Position numbers and translations under genes: made by a program
Assembly: GCA_963778945.1 (NCBI GenBank)
Contig: CAVZWL010000014.1
Coordinates: forward strand, 281,490 to 345,489
From: Fen-1254 sp963778945
GTDB lineage: Bacteria > Bacteroidota > Ignavibacteria > UBA10030
Direction of reading: 5' to 3'
Length of the DNA: 64,000 bases
Shown: positions 56,026 through 64,000 of the stretch, piece by piece
How positions within the stretch are numbered: position 1 is the stretch's first letter
How the letters are laid out: each line of letters begins with the position of its first letter
The notes under the pieces: generated by a model
The model's database searches: none
Told to the model about the DNA's origin: nothing
What the model saw: only the letters and a program-made list of their open reading frames with translations

Positions 56026-58153
56026 TTACTTACTCAGCATAACCCACACACCATCCCAATTTTTCGGGGGTGGATTTTTGCTATATTCAATACAGCGTTT
56101 GATATAACGTTTCGATGGTTCATCGGGTCGAAGTTTTAAAACCTTTTGGAATGCGGATATGGCTTTACGCCACTGACGCCTTCGATAGAGTTGTAAGGCA
56201 GATTCAAAATACCCGCCAATCTGGTCCATCATCTCGGTTTGTTCACTGCGTTTGCCCAGGAGTTCATATATCTTAACCGGACGGACTTTCCCTTTGACCC
56301 GGATCAAATCCATTTCACGAAGTGCAAATTCATCCTGCACCTGCCGGGCCGTAAACTCGCTGAGGATGACCGATGTACCATAAATTTTATTCACGCCTTC
56401 GAGACGGGATGCAAGATTGACCGTATCGCCAATAACGGTATATTCCTTTTTTGATCTTCCTCCGATATAGCCCGCCACCATCAGTCCCGAATTGATTCCA
56501 ATTCGAGTCGAAAAAACCGGCGTATGTGCCTTTCCGGCTTTTACATTCTTGTCGTTTAAAGCATGAGAAAATTCATACGCTGCACGGACTGCTAATAATG
56601 CATGGTTCGCATTTTTTAAAGGTATCCCAAATTGCACCATAATAGCATCGCCAAGAAACTTATCGATAGTCCCGTAATATCGGAAACAAATATCGGTTGC
56701 CATGGAGAAGTATTCGTTCAGAAATGCGACCAATGCTTTCGGCTCCCTGCCTTCTGCAATTGTTGTAAATCCCTCGATATCGGTGAATAAAATAGTCGCT
56801 TCAACTTCTTCCCCGACCAGGTTCACAACATCGGGATTTGCACTCAACAATTGCACAACATGCGGATTAACAAATTCACCGAATATTTTTTGAATCTGGC
56901 GCTTGGATCTTCCTTCCGTTGCAAAGCTCCATCCTACGGAAATAATATAACCAAACATCAACGAAGCGACTGGAAAAACAATTTTGATGCTTGTCATTTC
57001 ATTCATAAATATTTTACTTGCCCCCCAACAATACAACAAACCCATTGCAAGCACGCTCATTGTGCTCACAAGAATATTGCCGGCGTATGTTGTAACAAGA
57101 GCGGCAACAAATGTCAGAAGAAGCGCGATCATAATGTTACTGAGGACACTGGATTCTGTAATAAAATGATGTTGAAGAAAATTACTTAGCACCGTTGCAT
57201 GGATTTCAACGCCGGGATACGGTTCTTCGGAAGTGAACGGGGTCGGGCGCAAATCAAGCAAGCCCGGAGCGTTGGAACCGATTAAAATAATTTTATCTTT
57301 GAACTGATCAAGGGGAATATCAGGTTTTTTCCCGTATTCAAGTTTGATGGCCGAAATGATGACAGCATGAATAGAATAGTATTTAAAAACCCCATATGGC
57401 CCGCCTTTTCCATACCAATAGACAAGATGCGGAGATTGTATGGAAGAAGCATTCTTTACTCCGACAAGATCGCGATAAACGATGTACAGACAGCGCCTCG
57501 GCTGAACGCTGCTGATACCTGTAAAAGAGCGGAATACGCCTGCAAATGCCATCTTCATCGGGAATAAAATTGACAACACCTATGCCGTGGGCTTTCCGCT
57601 GAAATGAAATTAACGGCGCATAGGTTTTATCGTACACATAAAGACTCTCCCCATGAGACATGTTTTCCTCTCGAACATCGATAAGTGTATCGCCAGGTTG
57701 ATCATTTTCCTCTTTTGTTGTCAACTGCATTGAAAGATATACATTCCCGGCCTTCTGGATTGCATCGGCAAAGAGGCTATCGTTGACTGCTCCCGGCGAA
57801 GCGACCCGATCCTCGTCCGGTTCATTAAACAGAAAATCAAAAACAATTGCTTTGGCGCCTGCTTTGTGAAAATACTTCGTTGTAATTGCATAAAAATCAC
57901 GAGGCCATGGGGTTGAGATATGCCCGTTTTGTTTAAAATATTGTATGCTGTTTTGATCGATGGTGACAATAACAATAGAAGAATCGGGCTGTTTTGAATT
58001 CCGTGCGAGCTTAAATTGAATATCCATGGCTTGCAGTTCTACTTTTCTCCCCAAAGAGGAAGAACTAATCCACCAGCCAATGATCAGAGCGCCTGTTACG
58101 GCTGCAATGATGCGTACATATTTGTTATAAAGTAGTTTTTTAAAAGGTTCCAT
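56026..58153 (-). CDS. CHASE2-adenylate cyclase with TPR tail, one frameshift
   Basis: About 709 residues. An N-terminal membrane helix (VRIIAAVTGALIIGWWISSS) is followed by a periplasmic CHASE2 sensor (AMDIQFKLARNSKQPDSSIV, AGAKAIVFDFLFNEPDEDR, later IILIGSNAPGLLDLRPTPF) and three membrane helices near 400-480. The class III cyclase domain has metal Asp residues in LFTDIEGFTTIAE and DKFLGDAIMVQFG. The Lys of DKFLGD and the Asp of EYTVIGDTVNLASR are the usual adenine-selecting pair, so ATP is the likely substrate. A C-terminal TPR ends the protein (LYRRRQWRKAISAFQKVLKL). The frame breaks near 57488. It reads a periplasmic signal and makes cAMP, and is the first regulatory gene of the collinear cluster. 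Confidence 0.88.
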
Positions 58154-58209
58154 TACGTAGAATTTTCAATTGACAATTGACGCTTGGCAATTTGCAATTC
58201 GCAATTTCC

Positions 58210-58756
58210 TCATTTCAACATTAACATTTTTTTAGTTTTCACATAATCTTTTGTCGAAAGTCGATATATATAAACCCCGCTCGCTTTCGTTTGGGCATTC
58301 CACTTCACGCTATAATATCCTTGCTTTTGATCCGCATTAACGAGTGTTGCTACTTCCTGACCCAGAATATTATATATCTTTATCGTCACATGTTCATCTT
58401 TCGGCAATTGATATTCAATTGTGGTCGCAGGATTAAATGGATTAGGATAATTTTGAGGGAGTCTCTCTTACATCCGTTAAGCTCATAAAAGATTGTGCAA
58501 GAGTGCTTGTAAACAAGCTGTCTTTTAATGCATTATTGTCCTCTTTAGTTTCCCGATAGCTTTTACTGTAAATAAATACTTGTATCTGCTGAGCAAGATT
58601 TTGGAATGCAGATTCTCTCACAATCTGCAGATCTCTCCCTTGAGCGGTTCCGATATATTCTCCATCGGTTTGCGAATAAAGCATAGAAGAATAGATGGTT
58701 ATGAATAAAAAGGATAATATCGTTGAAATGGTAAGATTTTTTATTGTTTTATCCAT
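58210..58756 (-). pseudogene. Chimeric remnant: LPP20-like N-terminus joined to a T9SS sorting tail
   Basis: The 5' part encodes a signal peptide and an LPP20-like start: TDGEYIGTAQGRDLQIVRES and SAFQNLAQQIQVFIYSKSYR. This resembles the N-terminus of the 632-residue protein at 48.9 kb. After SLTDVRE the frame changes at about 58455, and the 3' part is a complete type A T9SS C-terminal sorting domain: LPQNYPNPFNPATTIEYQLP, IYNILGQEVATLVNADQKQG, ASGVYIYRLSTKDYVKTKKM. The middle of both parent genes is absent, so an internal deletion between two genes probably made it. A T9SS tail directly on a short LPP20 domain would be unusual for a real protein. Confidence 0.65.
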
Positions 58757-58789
58757 TGCTTTTCGTCGTTACGATATTGAATAATGCGA

Positions 58790-59029
58790 TCAGGACAAAA
58801 CGATCGAACATAAAACCACTGAACCAGCAAGCAGTTTCTTTGATTTCATCAAAGTTGTCGACTCAGCGGGCTTCTCCACTACATCGTAATTTCCCATCTT
58901 GTCCCAGGAAAGAGAATAAATTCCAACACATCGCTCCCGCGCCTTTAAGGATACAGCTTGGGCCAAATACTCTATTAAAATTTCTTTGAAAAAGACTTGA
59001 GTTGAATCCAAATCAAGAGTGACACACAA
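58790..59029 (-). CDS. Small open frame, unknown, possibly a gene fragment
   Basis: 79 codons with protein-like composition (VFFKEILIEYLAQAVSLKAR, RCVGIYSLSWDKMGNYDVVE) and a hydrophobic C-terminus (LLAGSVVLCSIVLS). It starts with GTG or a nearby codon and has no clear ribosome site. It lies between the chimeric remnant and the terminator in a stretch full of gene debris, so it is likely part of a decayed gene. I do not recognise it. Confidence 0.3.
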   Translation of the reverse strand: MCVTLDLDSTQVFFKEILIEYLAQAVSLKARERCVGIYSLSWDKMGNYDVVEKPAESTTLMKSKKLLAGSVVLCSIVLS

Positions 59030-59114
59030 TTATAGACTGGATTCACATTTGTTGAATTTAAATTATAGTATTTTAACCATTAAATCAATGATTCTACTCA
59101 CAAATACAAAATCA

Positions 59115-59146
59115 TAAAAAAAAGGACAAACAAGAATGTTTGTCCT
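59115..59146 (-). terminator. Rho-independent terminator
   Basis: Perfect ten-base stem AGGACAAACA / TGTTTGTCCT with a four-base loop (59123-59146), followed on the minus strand by about eight T. It would end transcripts coming from the intron remnant or the lipoprotein gene upstream. Confidence 0.85.
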
Positions 59147-59254
59147 ACCGCTGTTTTTCTTTTGGAACAATCCAAGATTTCCAACGCCAACCCGCCTTCT
59201 CAGGAGGGAGCCGTCGGCTGCAGTCAGGCGGCTCGTAAAGTAGGACAAAAGCGT

Positions 59255-59660
59255 AGTTGTGTACAGGTCATGTGAGCCCTGACTGTTTCTCCCCTATAGG
59301 GAGAGTGTCCCGCTCAAGCCGACCATCACTCTATTTTCTTTTGAACCCTCGTCGAACCGTACGTGAGGTTTTCCCTCATACGGCTCTCATGAAAATTAAC
59401 ACACTAATGCGGAAGCGACACGTTACGGTAATTGTCATACAGGCCGAGTTGACCATAAATATAGTTCGAGGTCAATTTCTCTTACCCGTATCCACGCTTT
59501 CCTTTCCGTCGCCAGATTACATGCCTGACTCGCAGATTTACAAAGTGAGCCAGATTATGGAACACCATTGATCCATATCCAATCCGGAATTACCCTACCC
59601 ATCCGCGCAGGTATCGATTGACATTCCCTACCTGCTCTTTCACTTGAAGGGGTATTGAAT
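59255..59660 (-). mobile_element. 3' remnant of a group II intron (maturase tail and domain V)
   Basis: On the minus strand, a decayed end of a reverse transcriptase/maturase reads VNRYLRGWVG-stop-FRIGYGSMVF, then NLRVRHVIWRRKGKRGYG-stop-EKLTSNYIYGQLGLYDNY. The RYLRGW-G-(Y)FR pattern is the GIIM maturase domain. About 25 bases beyond it lies a 33-base domain V (59354-59386): the arms GAGCCGTATGAGG and CCTCACGTACGGTTC close on a GAAA-type tetraloop and carry the catalytic AGC triad. The 5' intron domains and the RT core are missing. Two in-frame stops make it non-functional. The exact 3' end is not certain. Confidence 0.82.
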
Positions 59661-59690
59661 GATGTACAAACTTCCGTTTTATGAAGATAT

Positions 59691-60026
59691 TTATTTTAAG
59701 GATCGATATTCAGAAACTTTCAATGCCTGCCGATCCGCTCGCCTGTATTGTGTTCCTATCAGGACAATAGTCGTGTTTTGCAAATTCCATAGAGTCCTGT
59801 ATGTCAGGGAATCGGCAGTCACATCCATCACATATCCCGTGGAATCTGCGATGATCAACCGTGTAAACGGCTCATTTCCAACGACGCGAAGCGTGCCACG
59901 AACGGTATCCGCCCCGCTGAGCCGTTCCGGTCTGTTGTTCAATCCGGCAGATGAAGTGCGGCAGCCGAAGAGAATCCAAAGCGCCATAAGAGGCGGGATA
60001 ATAATTTTTATGCAGTTTTTTTTCAT
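59691..60026 (-). CDS. Small putative lipoprotein
   Basis: 111 residues. The signal MKKNCIKIIIPPLMALWILF is followed by Gly-Cys, a plausible lipobox (LFGC at 19-22). The mature part is beta-rich: GADTVRGTLRVVGNEPFTRL, IIADSTGYVMDVTADSLTYR, NTTIVLIGTQYRRADRQALK. It resembles small OB-fold-like lipoproteins, but no family is certain. It lies between the group II intron remnant and the giant GLUG gene, on the same strand as both. Confidence 0.65.
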   Translation of the reverse strand: MKKNCIKIIIPPLMALWILFGCRTSSAGLNNRPERLSGADTVRGTLRVVGNEPFTRLIIADSTGYVMDVTADSLTYRTLWNLQNTTIVLIGTQYRRADRQALKVSEYRSLK

Positions 60027-60205
60027 TTCATAATTCTTTCGCTATCGGTCAGGAACATTTACATCCGCACTCATTCCCTCCCCTTGACAGCCATTAGCTT
60101 GCACAAGTTAAAAACTCTCTTGGAATATTCATAGTGCTATTTACCGCTTAAATCACTGCTTCTGACTTTGCACAGAACAAGTATGACAGCGCCTTACCTT
60201 GGCGC

Positions 60206-63200
60206 TCATTTGAGCAATATTAATTTCTTGAGAAGCGACTTATCCTTGTACTGCAAACGCGAGAAATACACACCGCTTGATAACCGCGATGCGTTAAATA
60301 CTGCTCTTTGGAGATACCCGGCCTTGACATATCCATCATACGCAATCGCGACTTCACGCCCAAGCATATCAAAAATCTTCAACATTACCCGGCCGTCTTC
60401 AGGCACAGTAAATTCTATCGTCGTTGTCGGATTAAACGGGTTGGGATAATTTTGTTTCAACGATAGTACTCTTGGTACGAGGTCCTGTGAATTTGTTCTC
60501 ACGCTTGTAACAATAGTATCACCTGGAAATTGCCAATTAAGATAGGGATACCCGTTGTTTCTACTATGCCCAATATTCCAGATAGTATCACCACCTATCC
60601 CCTTAAATGACCATCCTGTAAACGTTAAATAGTTTTTCATCTCGTTTGTGCTTTTTCCCGTTCCACCTGCACTGATTTTTTGACCGGAGGACGTCGTATC
60701 CCAAAAACAGTTGGCGGCAGTAGAAAGACCCAATGCATATCCGATAAATCCGCCCATATACTTAGCACTAGTTACCAAACCGGCGCTGTAACAGTTCATA
60801 GCTGTGGAAAATATTTGACCTCCAATCAAGCCGCCCACATAACTATCTCCCTTGACAGAATCAGTGCTGTAGCAGTTCATCACTTTGGAAGAAGATTCTT
60901 GAGCCCCAATCAAGCCACCGTCATAACTAGTACCTGTCACGGATCCACTGCTGTAGCAGTTTGTAGCGGTGGAAGAAGTTTGATCCCCAATCAAACCACC
61001 AACAAAACCGTTACTCGTTCCCAAACCGCTCACAAGACCATTGCTGTAGCAGTTTACTGCGGCGGAAGAATTTTGATATCCAATCAGGCCGCCTACAAAA
61101 TTGTTTCCTGTTATCTTTACACTGTCAAGCTTTACATTTTTTATTGTGTCGCCGCTTACATACCCAAACAGGCCGATATAATCCTTTGCGTTTCGACTTA
61201 TAAACAGATTGGTGATTTTGAACGTTTGTCCATCATACGAGCCTGTAAATGCTGTTGTGCCATCTCCAATAGGAGAAAACCCGGCACTACCGTCCAACAA
61301 TGAACTTTGCAAGGCATCAATATTCGCCGTCTGCTTGTACGCCATACTCCATCTCGAAGCATCTTGTGTAATCCAATTGAGATTGCTAAATGTAGCAATA
61401 AGATACGGACTGGCAGTCGTTCCTGCTCCTGAAGGCTGAATGGACACTGCAATAGAACCATCACTCGGATATTGCCAATCCAAATATGGATACCCATTGT
61501 TTCTGCTATTCCCAATATTCCATATAGTGCCGTTGATTCCCTTCACTGGCCACCCTCTGACGCTGAACGTTAAGTAGCTTTTCATCTCTGCTGCACTTTT
61601 TCCCTTTCCACCAGCGCTGATTTTTTGACCGGAGGATGTTGTATCCCAAAAACAGTTGGTAGCGTTGGAACCATTTGACTCCCAATCAAGCCGCCGACAC
61701 TAGAGCCGCCTGCGATAGAACCAGCGCTGTAACAGTTCGCAGCTGTGGAACCATATTGATATCCAACAAAACCGCCGAGATACTGACCAGGACCTGTGAC
61801 AGAGTCTATGCTGTAGCAGTTCGCAACGGTGGCTGAAGTTTGATACCCAATCAAGCCGCCTACAAACTGAACAGAGCCTTTGACAATACCGCTGCTCCAA
61901 GAGGTACTGTCGGTGGAAGAACTTTGCTGCCCGACCAAGCCGCCAACATCACCCGCACCCGTGACGGTGTCGGCACTGTAACAGTTTGTTACAATTGAAC
62001 CGTTATATTGATACCCAATCAAGCCGCCAACATTATTAGAAACACCCGTGACCGATTCGCTGCTCGTGCAATTCGTCACTATGGTTGTATTCTGTTGAGC
62101 TCCAATCAAACTGCCAACAAAATTGTTTCCTGTTATCTTCACATTCTCCAGCCTTACATTTTTGATGGCTGCACTACTGGTAATTCCGAACAGGCCTATA
62201 TAGTCATTTGCGCTTCTGCTTATAAAAAGACCCGTGATTTTGAATGTTTGTCCATCATACGATCCCGTGAATGCCGTCGTGATGTCTCCTATCGAAGAAA
62301 ATCCCGATCCTCCGTTTAATGATGAACTTGAAGTTGCATCTATATCCGCTATCTGCTTGTACACCATACTCCATCTTGAGGCATCTTGTATAATCCAATT
62401 GAGATCACTTAATGTAGCAATGAGATATGGACTGCCTGAGGTTCCTGAGCCCAAAGGCCTGAGCCGGCGCTGCTAGAGCAGGATCACCCGGATATTGCCA
62501 ATCTAAATATGGATACCCATTGTTTCTGCTATTTCCAATATTCCAAATAGTGCCGTTTATTCCTTTCAATGGCCATCCTCTGACACTGAAGGTTAAGTAG
62601 GATTTCATATCGGCAGTGCTTTTACCGGTTCCACCGGCACTGCTTGTTTGACCGGAGGACGTCGTATCCCAAAAACAGTTAGCAGCAGTAGAAGTATTCT
62701 CTTGAGTCCCAATCAAGCCACCGACAGAACCAATTCCCGTCACAGGGCCAGCGCTGTAGCAATTGGTAGCGGTGGAAGAATATTGATACGCGATCAAGCC
62801 GCCGGCATTCTGATCAGAGCCTTGGACAGTGTCTGGACTGTAGCAGTTGGTAGCGTTGGAAGCATATTGATTCCCGATCAAGCCGCCAACATTCAAACAT
62901 TACCTGTTACACTACCAATGCTGTAGCATGTACTGTCGATGGAAAAATATTCCACCCCGATCAAGCCGCCAACATTAATATTACCTGTTACACAACCAGC
63001 GTTCCTGCAGTTCCTGGCAGTGGAACCATTATATTGATTTCCAATCAATCCGCCTACATTATTTCCAGCACCCGTTACAGAGCCGGCACTCTTGCAGTTT
63101 GCGACGGTAGAACTATTCCATTGAGTCCCAATCAATCCGCCTACAGTATTGTTTCCAGTTATCTTCACACTATCTAACTTTATATTTGTGATTGTTGCAC

Positions 63201-64000
63201 CACTCACATATCCAAAGAGGCCAATGTTGTCCGTTGTGCCTCGGTTGATAAATAGATGCATGATTTTGTACATCTGCCCATCATACGAGCCGGTGAATGG
63301 TGTCGTGCTATTTCCTATGGGAGAAAATCCTGCTCCGCCGTCCCATGAAGAATTTGTTGCGGCATCAATATCCGCTGTCTGTTTGTATGCCATGCTCCAC
63401 CTCGCGGCATCTTGTGCAATCCAATTGAGATTGTCAAGTGTAGCAATGAGATACGGATCGCCTGACGTTCCTGTTCCTGAAGGCGTCGACGGCACCCATA
63501 GGGGACCATTAATCAGTGTACCGCTAGTATGGTTGCTGCTTATATCGCTTGCAGTCGTTCCAGTTCCTTCGTCAAACCGCCAGTTGCCTATTAATCCTAT
63601 TTCGTTTCCTGTGGGTTGGTGGTACATTGTTTCGCGAATTTCAGTTTCTGTTCGTGCTACATTCCATAGAGAGACTTCGTCAATGTTTCCTGCAAAAAAT
63701 TCAACCCCCCATGCTGTCGCACCGATTGCCAGGTTTGCATCGCTTGATCCGATAATATTTTTTACCCCTTGTCCGCCATTATTTGCCACAAAATTTCCAT
63801 CAATAAATAATTCCATCAGATCGTTTGCAGAATCTGGTCCTGCAGCAACATGATGCCATTGATCATCATTATATGTGAGAGGAGTTGTAACAGCAACGGT
63901 ATTTCTCCCCCCCCCCAGCTATAAGAAATTCAATCTGATTTGTCGAATTTATTCGCACTAAGTATAAAGAACCTGAAGTAGGACCATCGTAACGAATGAG
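60206..64000 (-). CDS. Giant LamG-GLUG repeat protein with T9SS C-terminal tail, partial, several frameshifts
   Basis: The 5' end lies beyond the window. Visible are a LamG/concanavalin-like domain (DDQWHHVAAGP, NIDEVSLWNVARTETEIRET), then three tandem super-modules of about 300 residues. Each starts GSPYLIATL-x-x-LNWI and QDASRWSMAYKQTADIDA, runs through TAFTGSYDGQTFKITNLFIS and IGLFGYVSG, then a series of GLUG motifs (VGGLIGYQ...ATNCYSAG), and ends FWDTTSSGQ...NIGNSRNNGYPYLDWQYPGD. The protein ends with a T9SS type A tail (LKQNYPNPFNPTTTIEFTVP, SSGVYFSRLQYKDKSLLKKL). Frames change near 61583, 62430, 62894 and in ten C at 63907-63916. It is a secreted, surface-attached adhesin-like protein. 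Confidence 0.85.

Noticed and set aside
59063..59248. 61-codon open frame next to the group II intron remnant
   Set aside because: It spans the terminator hairpin and has no protein-like features.
60520..63520. Regular short repeats resembling a CRISPR array
   Set aside because: The repeats are in frame, imperfect and encode GLUG motifs of one protein; there are no constant repeat/spacer lengths and no cas genes in the window.

Overview
The window comes from a Gram-negative bacterium of the FCB (Fibrobacterota-Chlorobiota-Bacteroidota) type, probably a little-cultured lineage near Ignavibacteria, Calditrichota or KSB1. The evidence is lipid A and LPS genes (lpxL-like, heptosyltransferase-like), an ECF sigma/FecR/STN-TonB-receptor trio, C-terminal type IX secretion (T9SS) tails with the YPNPFNP motif, PEGA and FGE-like proteins, and a Bacteroidota-style alpha-2-macroglobulin. 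The exact phylum cannot be fixed from the sequence alone.

Layout. 1-12 kb: the 5' part of leuS, a small nuclease-like gene, cytochrome bd oxidase (cydAB), and a partner-switching set (two SpoIIE-type phosphatases, STAS protein, RsbW-like kinase) beside a MATE transporter. 11-13 kb: a TPR membrane protein, tRNA-Arg(CCG) and a uridine-kinase-like gene. 13-28 kb: carbohydrate and envelope genes: a secreted unknown, a GH5-like glycosidase, the sigma/FecR/receptor trio, GT9 and LpxL, YjbQ, a GH13-like protein without its nucleophile, GH57 and HU. 28.4-29.0 kb: an IS200/IS605-type insertion sequence. 29.4-35.7 kb: one very large alpha-2-macroglobulin with an embedded TonB-plug-like segment. 35.7-38 kb: two unknown proteins and bacterioferritin.

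38-58.8 kb is the most unusual region. It is a collinear minus-strand run of exported proteins: CHASE2-adenylate cyclase, SH3-M48 protease, PEGA-beta-barrel, two PEGA-FGE proteins, LPP20-type proteins, a transglutaminase-like protein, a YfaP-like protein, DUF4384, a short FGE-like protein and a caspase-like protease. I infer an envelope sensing or proteolysis system, with the neighbouring alpha-2-macroglobulin as a possible partner. A REP-RAYT-REP mobile unit sits inside the run. 58-64 kb holds debris (a chimeric gene, a group II intron 3' remnant), a small lipoprotein and a T9SS-exported giant GLUG-repeat protein that runs off the window end.

A caution for the whole window: at least a dozen conserved genes, including leuS, carry single-base frameshifts, many in homopolymers. 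Sequencing or assembly error is the simplest cause. Broken genes are therefore given here as whole genes with the break noted, and real pseudogenes are called only where the decay goes beyond one indel.
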